Source of the DNA: Streptomyces specialis
GTDB lineage: Bacteria > Actinomycetota > Actinomycetes > Streptomycetales > Streptomycetaceae
Assembly: GCF_001493375.1 (NCBI RefSeq)
Contig: NZ_LN929897.1
Location: 394,754-458,753 of the forward strand
Direction of reading: 5' to 3'
DNA length: 64,000 nt
In this document: positions 43,663 to 53,098 of the stretch, in pieces
Layout of the letters: each line of letters starts with the position of its first letter
Position numbering within the stretch: the first letter of the stretch is position 1
The notes under the pieces: model-generated
The model's input: only the letters and a program-made list of their open reading frames with translations
Databases searched by the model: none
What the model was told of the DNA's origin: nothing
Program-made: the position numbers and the translations under genes

Positions 43663-45276
43663 ATGCGGCAGGCACCGACGCTGACCAGCACCGCCGACCC
43701 CACGTCCGACACCTTCCGGGCCAACGAGGCCGCCCACCGCGAGCTGGCGGCCCGGCTGCGGGAGAAGCTCGCCGCCGCCCGCCTCGGCGGCGGGGAGCGC
43801 GCCCGCGCCCGGCACACCGCGCGCGGCAAGCTGTTGCCGCGTGACCGGGTGGACGCCCTGCTCGACCCCGGCTCCCCGTTCCTGGAGCTGGCGCCGCTCG
43901 CCGCCGACGGGATGTACGACGGGCAGGCCCCGGCCGCCGGAGTGATCGCCGGGATCGGCCGGGTGAGCGGGCGCGAGACGGTCGTCGTGGCGAACGACGC
44001 GACGGTCAAGGGCGGGACGTACTACCCGATGACCGTCAAGAAGCATCTGCGCGCCCAGGAGGTGGCGCTGGAGAACCGGCTGCCCTGCCTCTATCTGGTC
44101 GACTCCGGCGGCGCCTTCCTGCCGCTCCAGGACGAAGTCTTCCCCGACCGCGAGCACTTCGGGCGCATCTTCTACAACCAGGCCCGGATGTCCGCCCAGG
44201 GCATCCCGCAGATCGCCGCCGTGCTCGGCTCGTGCACGGCGGGCGGCGCGGATGTCCCGGCGATGAGCGACGAGGCGGTCATCGGGCGCGGCCAGGGCAC
44301 GATCTTCCTCGGCGGCCCGCCGCTGGTGAAGGCCGCCACCGGCGAGGTCGTCACCGCCGAGGAGCTGGGCGGCGGCGAGGTCCACGCCCGGGTCTCCGGC
44401 GTCACCGACCACCTCGCCGAGGACGACGCGCACGCGCTGCGCATCGTCCGCTCGATCGTCGCGACGCTGCCGGAGCGCGGCCCGCTGCCGTGGACCGTGC
44501 GCCCGGCCGAGGAGCCGGCCGTCGACCCGGCCGGGCTGTACGGCGTGGTCCCGGCCGACCCCCGGACCGCGTACGACGTGCGGGAGGTGATCGCCCGGTT
44601 GGTGGACGGCTCCCGGTTCCAGGAGTTCAAGGCCGAGTTCGGCACCACCCTGGTCACCGGCTTCGCGCGCCTCCACGGCCATCCGGTCGGGATCGTGGCG
44701 AACAACGGGGTCCTGTTCTCCGAATCCGCCCAGAAGGGCGCGCACTTCGTCGAGCTGTGCGACCAGCGCGGCATCCCGCTGCTCTTCCTGCAGAACATCT
44801 CGGGGTTCATGGTCGGCCGCGCCTACGAGGCGGGCGGCATCGCCAAGCACGGCGCCAAGATGGTGACGGCCGTGGCCTGCGCCCGGGTGCCGAAGCTGAC
44901 GGTCGTCGTCGGCGGCTCCTACGGCGCGGGCAACTACTCGATGTGCGGCCGGGCGTACTCGCCCCGGTTCCTGTGGATGTGGCCCAACGCCAAGATCTCC
45001 GTCATGGGCGGCGAGCAGGCCGCCGCCGTGCTCGCCACCGTCAAGCGGGACCAGCTTCGCGAGGGCGAGGAGTGGAGCGCCGAGGACGAGGAGGCGTTCA
45101 GGGCGCCGATCCGCGCCCGCTACGAGGAGCAGGGCAGCGCCTACTACGCGACGGCCCGCCTGTGGGACGACGGCGTGATCGACCCGCTCCAGACCAGGAC
45201 CGTGCTGGGCCTGGCCCTGACCGCCTGCGCCAACGCGCCGTTGCCCGCCACCGGTTACGGCGTCTTCCGGATGTGA
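43663..45276 (+). CDS. accD1: Methylcrotonyl-CoA carboxylase-type carboxyltransferase (beta) subunit
   Basis: 537 residues, typical of biotin-dependent carboxyltransferases. It shows VVVANDATVKGGTYYPMTVKKH, YLVDSGGAFLPLQDEVFPD, GTIFLGGPPLVKAATGE, LLFLQNISGFMVGRAYEAGG and GGSYGAGNYSMCGRAYSPRF, the last two being characteristic of methylcrotonyl-CoA carboxylases (LiuB/MccB). It transfers carboxyl from biotin to the acyl-CoA made by AcdH. First gene of a four-gene operon (accD1, accA1, hmgL, acdH) for leucine/isovalerate catabolism. The symbol follows Streptomyces usage from memory. Confidence 0.88.
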   Translation: MRQAPTLTSTADPTSDTFRANEAAHRELAARLREKLAAARLGGGERARARHTARGKLLPRDRVDALLDPGSPFLELAPLAADGMYDGQAPAAGVIAGIGRVSGRETVVVANDATVKGGTYYPMTVKKHLRAQEVALENRLPCLYLVDSGGAFLPLQDEVFPDREHFGRIFYNQARMSAQGIPQIAAVLGSCTAGGADVPAMSDEAVIGRGQGTIFLGGPPLVKAATGEVVTAEELGGGEVHARVSGVTDHLAEDDAHALRIVRSIVATLPERGPLPWTVRPAEEPAVDPAGLYGVVPADPRTAYDVREVIARLVDGSRFQEFKAEFGTTLVTGFARLHGHPVGIVANNGVLFSESAQKGAHFVELCDQRGIPLLFLQNISGFMVGRAYEAGGIAKHGAKMVTAVACARVPKLTVVVGGSYGAGNYSMCGRAYSPRFLWMWPNAKISVMGGEQAAAVLATVKRDQLREGEEWSAEDEEAFRAPIRARYEEQGSAYYATARLWDDGVIDPLQTRTVLGLALTACANAPLPATGYGVFRM

Positions 45277-45289
45277 GGGAGGGGACCTG

Positions 45290-47296
45290 ATGAGGCCCGG
45301 GATGTTCGACACGGTGCTCGTCGCCAACCGCGGCGAGATCGCCGTCCGCGTCATCCGCACCCTGCGCCGCCTCGGCGTCGCCTCGGTCGCGGTCTACAGC
45401 GACGCCGACGCAGGCGCGGCGCATGTGGCCGCGGCGGACATGGCCGTGCGGATCGGCCCGGCGCCGGCCGCCGAGAGCTATCTGTCGGCCGACCGGCTGC
45501 TGGAGGCCGCCGCGCGGACCGGCGCCCGGGCCGTGCACCCCGGCTACGGATTCCTGGCGGAGAACGCCGCGTTCGCCCGGGCCGTCACCGGTGCCGGGCT
45601 CACGTTCATCGGCCCGCCCGCCCAGGCCATCGAGACGATGGGCGACAAGATCCGCGCCAAGGAGACCGTCGCCGCCGCCGGGGTTCCCGTGGTGCCGGGC
45701 GCGCACGGCGACGGCCTCGCCGACGCCGCCCGCGCCCTGGGCATGCCGGTGCTGCTCAAGCCGTCGGCGGGCGGCGGCGGCAAGGGCATGCGGCTGGTCC
45801 GCGACGCGGCGGAGCTGGACGAGCAGATCGCCGGGGCCCGCCGCGAGGCGCTCGCCTCCTTCGGCGACGGCACGCTGCTGGCCGAGCGGTGGATCGACCG
45901 GCCCCGGCACATCGAGATCCAGATCCTGGCCGACGGGCACGGCACGGTGATCCACCTCGGGGAGCGCGAGTGCTCCCTCCAGCGGCGCCCCCAGAAGGTC
46001 GTCGAGGAGGCCCCGAGCCCGCTGCTCGACGCCGCCCCCCGGGCCGCGATGGGCGCCGCCGCCGTGCGCGCGGCCCGCGCCTGCGGCTACCGGGGCGCGG
46101 GCACCGTCGAGTTCATCGTGCCGGGCGGCGACCGCGCCACGCACTACTTCATGGAGATGAACACCCGGCTCCAGGTCGAGCACCCGGTCACCGAGCTGAT
46201 CACCGGCCTGGACCTGGTCGAGTGGCAGCTCCGGATCGCGGCGGGCGAGCCGCTGCCGTTCGCCCAGGACGACATCACCGTCACCGGGCACGCCGTCGAG
46301 GCCAGGATCTGCGCCGAGACCGCCCGCGTCGCCGAGGGCGGCGGCCGGGTGGACTTCCTGCCCTCGGCCGGACCGGTGCTGCTGCTGCGCGAGCCGTCCG
46401 GGGAGGGGGTGCGGGTGGACTCCGGGCTGGCGGCCGGGACCGAGGTCTCCACCGCCTACGACCCGATGCTCGCCAAGGTCGTCGCCCACGGCCCCGACCG
46501 CGCCACCGCCCTGCGCCGCCTGCGCGCCGCGCTCGCCCGCACCACCGTCCTCGGCGTGGACACCAACACCGGGTTCCTGCGCCGCCTGCTGGCCCACCCC
46601 GACGTCCGGTCCGGCGACATGGACACCGGCCTGATCGACGCCGCCGCCGCGTCGCTGGTCCCGGCCGGGGTGCCCGACGAGGTCTACGCGGCGGCGGCGC
46701 TGCTGCGCCACGCCGCCCTGGCGCCGCGCCCCCGCGCCGGGGAGTGGACCGACCCGTTCGCGGTGCCGTCCGGCTGGCGGCTGGGCGGCGAGCCCGCCTG
46801 GACCGCGCACCCGCTGCGCGTGCCCGGCCGGGAGCCGGTCACGGTGCGGGTGCGGCCGGGCGAGGTCGCGGTCGGCGACGGCGGGCCCGTTCCGGCGCGA
46901 CTGCTCGACGGCCCGGCCGAGGGCGTGGTGCGCGTCGAGGTCGCCGGGGTCGCGTACGCCTTCGCCCACGCCGCCATCGCCGAAGGTCACTGGCTGGGCC
47001 GCGACGGCGACGCCTGGCACGTGCACGGCCACGATCCGGTCGCCGCGGCGGGCGGCGGCCGGGCGGAGGGCGCCGGGACGCTGACCGCACCGATGCCCGG
47101 CACGGTCACCGTCGTCAAGGCGGCCGTGGGTGACGAGGTGACGGCGGGCCAGAGCCTGCTGGTGGTCGAGGCGATGAAGATGGAGCACGTCATCGCCGCC
47201 CCGCACGACGGGACCGTCACCGCGCTCGACGTGACGGCCGGTGCCACGGTCGCCATCGATCAGGTGCTCGCCCGGGTCACCCCCCGGGAGGCGTGA
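45290..47296 (+). CDS. accA1: Biotin carboxylase / biotin carrier (alpha) subunit
   Basis: 668 residues with strong GGGAGG upstream of the ATG. Biotin carboxylase domain (1-450): VANRGEIAVRVIRT, HPGYGFLAENAAFARA, KPSAGGGGKGMRLV, and FMEMNTRLQVEHPVTE. A middle BT-like region (~470-590), then a biotinyl domain with the carrier lysine in EAMKMEH (about residue 630). It carboxylates its own biotin with bicarbonate and ATP. Starts 13 bases after accD1 and overlaps hmgL by one base. Confidence 0.93.
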   Translation: MRPGMFDTVLVANRGEIAVRVIRTLRRLGVASVAVYSDADAGAAHVAAADMAVRIGPAPAAESYLSADRLLEAAARTGARAVHPGYGFLAENAAFARAVTGAGLTFIGPPAQAIETMGDKIRAKETVAAAGVPVVPGAHGDGLADAARALGMPVLLKPSAGGGGKGMRLVRDAAELDEQIAGARREALASFGDGTLLAERWIDRPRHIEIQILADGHGTVIHLGERECSLQRRPQKVVEEAPSPLLDAAPRAAMGAAAVRAARACGYRGAGTVEFIVPGGDRATHYFMEMNTRLQVEHPVTELITGLDLVEWQLRIAAGEPLPFAQDDITVTGHAVEARICAETARVAEGGGRVDFLPSAGPVLLLREPSGEGVRVDSGLAAGTEVSTAYDPMLAKVVAHGPDRATALRRLRAALARTTVLGVDTNTGFLRRLLAHPDVRSGDMDTGLIDAAAASLVPAGVPDEVYAAAALLRHAALAPRPRAGEWTDPFAVPSGWRLGGEPAWTAHPLRVPGREPVTVRVRPGEVAVGDGGPVPARLLDGPAEGVVRVEVAGVAYAFAHAAIAEGHWLGRDGDAWHVHGHDPVAAAGGGRAEGAGTLTAPMPGTVTVVKAAVGDEVTAGQSLLVVEAMKMEHVIAAPHDGTVTALDVTAGATVAIDQVLARVTPREA

Positions 47297-48222
47297 TGGC
47301 CGTTCCCGACGAGTACCCCGCGCGGGTCCGTATCCACGAAGTCGGCCCGAGGGACGGCCTCCAGAACGAGCCGGTCGTCGTCCCGGCCGCCGTGAAGGCC
47401 GAGTTCATCCACCGGCTGGCCGACGCCGGGCTCACCACCATCGAGGCCACCAGCTTCGTGCACCCCCGCTGGGTGCCCCAGCTCGCGGACGCCGAGGAGC
47501 TGTTCCCCCTGCTGGGGGACCTGGACGGGGTGCGGCTGCCGGTCCTCGTGCCCAACGAGCGCGGCCTGGACCGGGCCCTGGCCCTCGGCGCCCGCGAGGT
47601 CGCGGTCTTCGCCAGCGCCACCGAGTCCTTCGCCCGGGCCAACCTCAACCGGACCGTGGACGAGTCGCTCGCCATGTTCACCCCCGTGGTGGCCCGCGCG
47701 GTCGCGGCCGGCGTGCCGGTGCGCGGCTATCTGTCGATGTGCTTCGGCGACCCGTGGGAGGGCGACGTGCCCCCCGGCCAGGTGGTCCGCGTGGCGCGCC
47801 GCCTGTCCGACCTCGGCTGCGACGAGCTGAGCCTCGGCGACACCATCGGCGTCGCCACCCCCGGCCGGGTCACCGCGCTGCTCACCGCGCTCGGCGAGGC
47901 GGGCATCCCGGCCGGCCGGCTCGCCGTCCACTTCCACGACACCTACGGCCAGGCCCTCGCCAACACCCTGACCGCCCTCCGGCACGGCGTCACCACCGTG
48001 GACGCCTCGGCCGGCGGGCTCGGCGGCTGCCCGTTCGCCCGGAGCGCCACCGGCAACCTCGCGACCGAGGACCTGCTGTGGATGCTCGACGGCCTCGGTG
48101 TCGAGACCGGGGTCGATCTCGGCCGGCTCGTCGCCACCAGCCGCTGGCTGGCCGGACACCTCGGCCGGCCCAGTCCGTCCCGCACCGTGCGGGCGCTCTC
48201 CCCTCCCTCCGACCAGGAATGA
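47296..48222 (+). CDS. hmgL: Hydroxymethylglutaryl-CoA lyase
   Basis: 308 residues from ATG 47296 (TGATG overlap with accA1; the GTG three bases earlier is also possible). TIM-barrel lyase with EVGPRDGLQNE (catalytic Arg-Asp), SFVHPRWVPQLADA, the metal-binding HFHDTYGQ and the catalytic cysteine loop GGLGGCPFARSATGNLATED. It splits HMG-CoA into acetyl-CoA and acetoacetate, the last step of leucine breakdown. An enoyl-CoA hydratase for the missing methylglutaconyl-CoA step is not in the operon. Confidence 0.93.
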   Translation: MAVPDEYPARVRIHEVGPRDGLQNEPVVVPAAVKAEFIHRLADAGLTTIEATSFVHPRWVPQLADAEELFPLLGDLDGVRLPVLVPNERGLDRALALGAREVAVFASATESFARANLNRTVDESLAMFTPVVARAVAAGVPVRGYLSMCFGDPWEGDVPPGQVVRVARRLSDLGCDELSLGDTIGVATPGRVTALLTALGEAGIPAGRLAVHFHDTYGQALANTLTALRHGVTTVDASAGGLGGCPFARSATGNLATEDLLWMLDGLGVETGVDLGRLVATSRWLAGHLGRPSPSRTVRALSPPSDQE

Positions 48223-48229
48223 GGACGAC

Positions 48230-49381
48230 GTGGACCACCGCCTGTCACCCGAGCACGAGCAGCTGCGCCGGACCGTCGAGGCGTTCGCCCACGACGTCGT
48301 CGCCCCCCGGATCGCCGGGCACTACGAGCACCACACGTTCCCCTACGAAATCGTCCGGGAGATGGGGAAGATGGGCCTCTTCGGCCTGCCGTTCCCCGAG
48401 GAGTACGGCGGCATGGGCGGGGACTACCTCGCCCTCTGCCTCGCCCTGGAGGAGCTGGCCCGCGTGGACTCCTCCGTGGCCATCACCCTGGAGGCGGGCG
48501 TCTCGCTGGGCGCGATGCCGATCCACCGCTTCGGCACCGAGGAGCAGAAGCGGGAGTGGCTGCCCCGGCTGTGCGCCGGGGAGATCCTGGGCGCCTTCGG
48601 CCTGACCGAGCCCGGCTGCGGTTCGGACGCGAGCGGCACCAGCACCACGGCCGTCCGGGACGGCGACGCGTGGGTCGTCAACGGCACCAAGAGCTTCATC
48701 ACCAACTCCGGCACCGACATCACCGGCCTGATCACCGTCACCGCCGTCACCGGCCGCCGCCCGGACGGGGCACCGCTGATCTCCACGATCATCGTCCCGG
48801 CCGGCACCCCCGGCCTCACGGTCGCGCCGCCCTACTCCAAGGTCGGCTGGAACGCCTCGGACACCCACGAGCTGTCCTTCGCCGACGTCCGCGTCCCCGC
48901 CGCCAACCTGCTCGGCGAGGAGGGCCGCGGCTACGCCCAGTTCCTCAGCATCCTGGACGAGGGCCGCATCGCGATCTCGGCGCTCGCCACCGGCCTGGCC
49001 CAGGGCTGCGTGGACGAGTCCCTCGCCTACGCCCGCACCCGCACGGCGTTCGGCCGCCCGATCGGCGCCAACCAGACGATCCAGTTCAAGCTGGCCGACA
49101 TGGAGGCCCGCACCCACACCGCCCGGACGGCCTGGCGCGACGCGGCGTCCCGGCTGCTGGCGGGCGAGCCGTTCAAGAAGGCGGCGGCCATCGCCAAGCT
49201 CCACTCCTCGGACGTGGCGGTGACGAACGCCCGCGAGGCCACCCAGATCCACGGCGGGTACGGGTTCATGAACGAGTACCCGGTGGCGCGGATGTGGCGC
49301 GACGCGAAGATCCTGGAGATCGGCGAGGGCACCAGCGAGGTCCAGCGGATGCTGATCGCCCGCGAGCTGGGAGCCGCGTGA
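48230..49381 (+). CDS. acdH: Acyl-CoA dehydrogenase (isovaleryl-CoA type, AcdH)
   Basis: 383 residues from GTG 48230 with GAGGA upstream, seven bases after the hmgL stop. FAD signature FGLTEPGCGSDASG, SFITNSG, substrate-loop and helix IQFKLADMEARTHTAR, QIHGGYGFMNEYPVARMWRDAKI, and the catalytic Glu in EIGEGTSEVQRMLIAREL. In Streptomyces AcdH oxidises branched and short acyl-CoAs; the operon context (methylcrotonyl-CoA carboxylase, HMG-CoA lyase) points to isovaleryl-CoA. Confidence 0.92.
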   Translation: MDHRLSPEHEQLRRTVEAFAHDVVAPRIAGHYEHHTFPYEIVREMGKMGLFGLPFPEEYGGMGGDYLALCLALEELARVDSSVAITLEAGVSLGAMPIHRFGTEEQKREWLPRLCAGEILGAFGLTEPGCGSDASGTSTTAVRDGDAWVVNGTKSFITNSGTDITGLITVTAVTGRRPDGAPLISTIIVPAGTPGLTVAPPYSKVGWNASDTHELSFADVRVPAANLLGEEGRGYAQFLSILDEGRIAISALATGLAQGCVDESLAYARTRTAFGRPIGANQTIQFKLADMEARTHTARTAWRDAASRLLAGEPFKKAAAIAKLHSSDVAVTNAREATQIHGGYGFMNEYPVARMWRDAKILEIGEGTSEVQRMLIARELGAA

Positions 49382-49394
49382 GCGCCCGGACGGA

Positions 49395-50006
49395 TCAGCC
49401 GGACGCGTTCTCCGGGTCCTGGGGGGCGGCGTCGCCCGCGGACGGCAGGTCACCGCGTTCCACCGGCTGCTCGGAACCGGCCTCCGGGAGGATCGCGTCC
49501 AGTTCCTCGTCGGTCGCCGGGCGGGTCCAGGCCAGGGCCGTGCGCAGATCCTCGCGGGACACCGCCTCCGGGTCGGCCTCGACCGTCACCGTGCCGTTGC
49601 TGTCCTCCCGCAGGTACGCGTGCCCGCCGCCCTCGGCGGGCACGCGGTACCAGGCGTCCACGTCGTACACGCAGCCGCACGTCGCCTCGTCCACCTCGCC
49701 GCGGTCCACGACCAGGTGGAGCTGCGTGCCGGTCTCCGAGGAGACGTAGGTGCTCTGGTAGCCGTCCTCGCCCGAGGGCGCGACGGACTGCTCGGCCAGC
49801 TCGTAGCCCGCCAGCTCGATCACGTAGACGTGTTCGAGCGTGGTCTCCAGGGCCGCGGCGCGGGCCTCCAGGTCGGACCGGTCCGCCTCGGGCGCCGCCG
49901 TCGTGTCCGCCGAGGCCGGGTCGTCGCCCGAGTCATCGGTGCAGGCGGTCAGGACGGGCGCGCACAGCAGCGCCGGGAGCAGAAGAAGTAAAGGAGCGCG
50001 TTTCAC
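49395..50006 (-). CDS. Secreted lipoprotein of unknown function
   Basis: 203 residues. GTG 50006 gives MKRAPLLLLLPALLCAPVLTAC, a lipoprotein signal with lipobox VLTAC; ATG 50015 or 50018 would add a few residues. The mature part has a short coiled coil (SDLEARAAALETTLEHVYVI), a beta-rich core with TCGCVYDVDAWYRVP and an acidic tail. I recognise no family. Convergent with acdH and divergent from the small gene at 50147. Confidence 0.65.
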   Translation of the reverse strand: MKRAPLLLLLPALLCAPVLTACTDDSGDDPASADTTAAPEADRSDLEARAAALETTLEHVYVIELAGYELAEQSVAPSGEDGYQSTYVSSETGTQLHLVVDRGEVDEATCGCVYDVDAWYRVPAEGGGHAYLREDSNGTVTVEADPEAVSREDLRTALAWTRPATDEELDAILPEAGSEQPVERGDLPSAGDAAPQDPENASG

Positions 50007-50111
50007 GTGCTCCATCATGCGCCGGTCGCGCGCCGGGCTGTACACCACCCCCGGCACGGGCGGGGGAAGGGGCCCGTCCGACACGCCCGTGCCCGAAATC
50101 GGGCAGGATTG

Positions 50112-50140
50112 TTGCGAAAAGCATCCCGGCTCCGCAGTAT
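50112..50140 (+). promoter_or_regulatory. Promoter of the small gene upstream of glmS, leaderless
   Basis: TTGCGA (50112-50117), 17 bases, CAGTAT (50135-50140); the GTG at 50147 follows after six bases. It may also serve glmS. Confidence 0.5.
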
Positions 50141-50146
50141 CGAGGA

Positions 50147-50422
50147 GTGCTCGAACGCCGTACGCCCCACGACGACCTCGTGGACCACCTGGTCCGCAGC
50201 ACCCCGCTCGCCCGCGGGGAAGCCGCGCGGGTGGTCCTCGACGTGCTGGCGTACTTCGACGAGACCGCCGAGGAGTTCGTCCGCAGGCGCCACCGGGAGC
50301 TGCGCGCCCGGGGGCTGACCAACGAGGCGATCTTCGAGCGGATCGCGGCGGAGCTGCCGCATCGCGCGGTGGCACCGCCCGGACTGTCGCTGCGGCAGCT
50401 CCGGCGGATCGTGTACGGCTGA
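50147..50422 (+). CDS. Small conserved-looking helical protein upstream of glmS
   Basis: 91 residues from GTG 50147. Entirely helical and charged: DDLVDHLVRSTPLARGEAARVVLDVLAYF, VRRRHRELRARGLTNEAIFERIAAELP, then SLRQLRRIVYG. The Glu/Arg-rich region resembles a small nucleic-acid-binding or adaptor protein, but I cannot name it. It ends 33 bases before glmS in the same direction, so it is probably in the same transcript. Confidence 0.6.
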   Translation: MLERRTPHDDLVDHLVRSTPLARGEAARVVLDVLAYFDETAEEFVRRRHRELRARGLTNEAIFERIAAELPHRAVAPPGLSLRQLRRIVYG

Positions 50423-50455
50423 GCGGGACCCAACAGACCAGCAGGAGGAACGCCT

Positions 50456-52276
50456 ATGTGCGGGATCGTCGGATATATCGGGAAACGAGATGTGGCCCCC
50501 CTCCTCCTGGAGGGTCTCCAGCGGCTGGAGTACCGGGGCTACGACTCGGCCGGCATCGCCATCCACAGCAGCGGGAAGGGCGGCGGTCTGAAGACCGTCA
50601 AGAACGCCGGACGCGTGCGGGAGCTGGAGAGCAAGGTACCGGCCCGGTTCTCCGGCACCTGCGGCATCGCGCACACCCGCTGGGCCACCCACGGCGCGCC
50701 CAACGACGTCAACGCCCACCCGCACCTCGACGGGCCCGGCCGGGTCGCCGTCGTCCACAACGGCATCATCGACAACTCCGCCGAACTGCGCGCCAAGCTC
50801 GCCGCCGACGGCGTGGAGCTGGCCTCCGACACCGACACCGAGGTGCTGGCCCACCTGATCGGCCGCGCCCAGGCGCAGACGCTGGAGGAGAAGGTCCGCG
50901 AGGCCCTGCGGTACATCGAGGGCACCTACGGCATCGCGGTGCTGCACGCCGACTTCCCCGACCGGATCGTGGTGGCCCGCAACGGCTCGCCCGTCGTGCT
51001 CGGCATCGGCGAGAAGGAGATGTTCGTCGCCTCCGACGTGGCCGCGCTCATCAGCCACACCCGCCAGGTCATCACCCTGGACGACGGCGAGATGGCCACC
51101 ATCAAGGCCGACGACTACCGCACGTACACCACCGACGGCAGCCGCACCGCCGCCTCGCCGACCACCGTGGAGTGGGAGGCCGAGAGCTACGACATGGGCG
51201 GCCACGACACGTACATGCACAAGGAGATCGCCGAGCAGGCCGACGCCGTGGACCGGGTGCTGCGCGGCCGGATCGACGACCGGTTCGCCACCGTCCGGCT
51301 CGGCGGGCTCAACCTCGACGCCCGCGCCGCGCGCGGCGTCCGCCGGGTGAAGATCCTCGGCTGCGGCTCGGCCTACCACGCGGGCCTGATCGGCGCGCAG
51401 CTCATCGAGGAACTGGCCCGCATCCCGGCCGACGCCGAGCCGGCCAGCGAGTTCCGCTACCGCAACGCCGTGGTGGACCCCGACACGCTCTACATCGCCG
51501 TCAGCCAGTCCGGCGAGACGTACGACACGCTGGCCGCCGTCCAGGAGCTGAAGCGCAAGGGCGCCATGGTGCTGGGCGTGGTGAACGTCGTCGGCTCCGC
51601 CATCGCCCGCGAGACGGACGGCGGGGTCTACGTCCACGCCGGGCCCGAGGTGTGCGTGGTCTCCACCAAGTGCTTCACCAACACGGCCGTCGCCTTCGCG
51701 CTGCTCGCGCTGCACCTCGGCCGCATCCGCGACCTGTCGGTGGCGGACGGCAAGCGGATCATCGACGGGCTGCGGAAGCTGCCCGAGCAGATCGCGGAGA
51801 TCCTCCGGGACGAGGACCGCATCGCGAAGGTGGCGGCCGAGTTCGCCGAGTCCAAGAGCATGATGTTCGTCGGCCGGGTGCGCGGCTTCCCGGTGGCCAA
51901 GGAGGCGTCCCTGAAGCTGAAGGAGGTTTCCTACATCCACGCCGAGGCGTATCCGGCCTCCGAGCTGAAGCACGGCCCGCTGGCGCTGATCGAGCCGGCC
52001 GTGCCGACGGTGGCGATCATTCCGACCGACGAGCTGCTGGAGAAGAACCGCGCCACGCTGGAGGAGATCAAGGCCCGGTCCGGCCGCATCCTGGCCGTGG
52101 CGCACGAGGAGCAGCCGAAGGCCGACGACACCATCGTGGTGCCGCGCAACGAGCCCGAGCTGGACCCGGTGCTGATGGGCATCCCGCTCCAACTGCTGGC
52201 CTACCACACGGCCCTGGCCCTCGGCCGGGACATCGACAAGCCCCGGAACCTGGCGAAGTCCGTCACCGTGGAGTGA
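50456..52276 (+). CDS. glmS: Glutamine-fructose-6-phosphate aminotransferase
   Basis: 606 residues, the full GlmS length; AGGAGGAAC upstream. The N-terminal glutaminase begins MCGIVGYIG with the catalytic Cys at position 2 and contains HTRWATHG and HNGIIDN. Two SIS sugar-isomerase domains follow (GCGSAYHAGLIG, SQSGETYDTLAA, KEVSYIHAEAYPASELKHGPLALI), and the C-terminus ends in KSVTVE as in GlmS. It makes glucosamine-6-phosphate for peptidoglycan. Streptomyces often carry two copies, so this may not be the only one. Confidence 0.96.
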   Translation: MCGIVGYIGKRDVAPLLLEGLQRLEYRGYDSAGIAIHSSGKGGGLKTVKNAGRVRELESKVPARFSGTCGIAHTRWATHGAPNDVNAHPHLDGPGRVAVVHNGIIDNSAELRAKLAADGVELASDTDTEVLAHLIGRAQAQTLEEKVREALRYIEGTYGIAVLHADFPDRIVVARNGSPVVLGIGEKEMFVASDVAALISHTRQVITLDDGEMATIKADDYRTYTTDGSRTAASPTTVEWEAESYDMGGHDTYMHKEIAEQADAVDRVLRGRIDDRFATVRLGGLNLDARAARGVRRVKILGCGSAYHAGLIGAQLIEELARIPADAEPASEFRYRNAVVDPDTLYIAVSQSGETYDTLAAVQELKRKGAMVLGVVNVVGSAIARETDGGVYVHAGPEVCVVSTKCFTNTAVAFALLALHLGRIRDLSVADGKRIIDGLRKLPEQIAEILRDEDRIAKVAAEFAESKSMMFVGRVRGFPVAKEASLKLKEVSYIHAEAYPASELKHGPLALIEPAVPTVAIIPTDELLEKNRATLEEIKARSGRILAVAHEEQPKADDTIVVPRNEPELDPVLMGIPLQLLAYHTALALGRDIDKPRNLAKSVTVE

Positions 52277-52576
52277 GGCGGCCCTGACCGGGACGTGAGC
52301 AACGCCCGGGACACGCGGCGACCCCCGGGGTGCGTGCCACCATACGCACCCCCGGGGGCCGCCATGCGCGCCGGCGTCGCCCATTACGCCGGCGGGGAGA
52401 AGCCGTCGACGGGTCCGTCACCTCCCGCCGAGCGGCTCAAGCTCAGTCGATGTCCCCTTTATGCCCATCACAAACGCACAATCCACCCTTGGTGGCGGAT
52501 GAATTTGGTGAATCCCCGGTGAGCTGCGGTTCTGCGGCGAATCCGTGGGCGTCGGGCTGTCCGGCGGGCGCGCCGG
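52277..52576. other. Intergenic region between convergent glmS and usp genes
   Basis: 300 bases without a gene. It contains the strong hairpin at 52322-52358. Beyond it an A/T-richer stretch around 52450-52515 has no ORF, tRNA or clear promoter. Confidence 0.6.
52322..52358 (+). terminator. Hairpin terminator after glmS
   Basis: CCCCCGGGGTGCGT (52322-52335) pairs with ACGCACCCCCGGGGG (52344-52358) with a single extra G, loop of eight bases, 45 bases after the glmS stop. Confidence 0.7.
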
Positions 52577-53098
52577 TCAGGGGATGACGATCACCGGACG
52601 CCGCGCCCGGCGCGCCAGGCGGCCCGAGACCGAGCCGAAGAGGCGGCCCAGCAGCCCGTGCGTGGCCCCCACGACGATGGCGTCCGCCGAGAACTCCCGG
52701 CCGACCTCCTCCAGTTCGTGACAGATGTCACCCCCGCGCTCCAGCAGCACCCACGGCACGTCCGCGAGGTGCTCGGCGCAGGACAGTTCGAGCCCGAGCA
52801 CCTCGGTGCTGTGGTCGGGCACGTCCACCAGCGCGGGCGGCTCGCAGCCGGCCCAGACGGTGGTGGGGAGGCGGTTGGCGACATGCACGATGATCAGCCC
52901 GGACCGGGAGCGCCGGGACATGCCCACCGCGTACGCCAGGGCCCGTTCGCTCGACAGGGACCCGTCGAATCCGACGACCACGCCGTGCTGGAAGGCCGGA
53001 TCGCACGAGACCCGCGGCTCTGCGGCCGGGTCGGGCGGTGACGCGGGGTCGATGACGCGCCTGCGATCCGCTGGTTCGGGAACGTCGTATCCAGCCAT
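52577..53098 (-). CDS. Universal stress protein (UspA family), ATP-binding type
   Basis: 173 residues from ATG 53098 (GAGG upstream). After a ~38-residue polar N-terminus, the Usp fold follows: VVVGFDGSLSSERALAYAVGMSR, LIIVHVANRLP, and the ATP motif VVGATHGLLGRLFGSVSGRLARRARRPVIVIP (G-2x-G-9x-G-S). It probably binds ATP and acts in dormancy or stress. Divergent from adpA across a 745-base gap. Confidence 0.88.
   Translation of the reverse strand: MAGYDVPEPADRRRVIDPASPPDPAAEPRVSCDPAFQHGVVVGFDGSLSSERALAYAVGMSRRSRSGLIIVHVANRLPTTVWAGCEPPALVDVPDHSTEVLGLELSCAEHLADVPWVLLERGGDICHELEEVGREFSADAIVVGATHGLLGRLFGSVSGRLARRARRPVIVIP

Noticed and set aside
50423..50455. glmS ribozyme upstream of glmS
   Set aside because: The gap is only 33 bases with a normal ribosome-binding site; no ribozyme core is possible.
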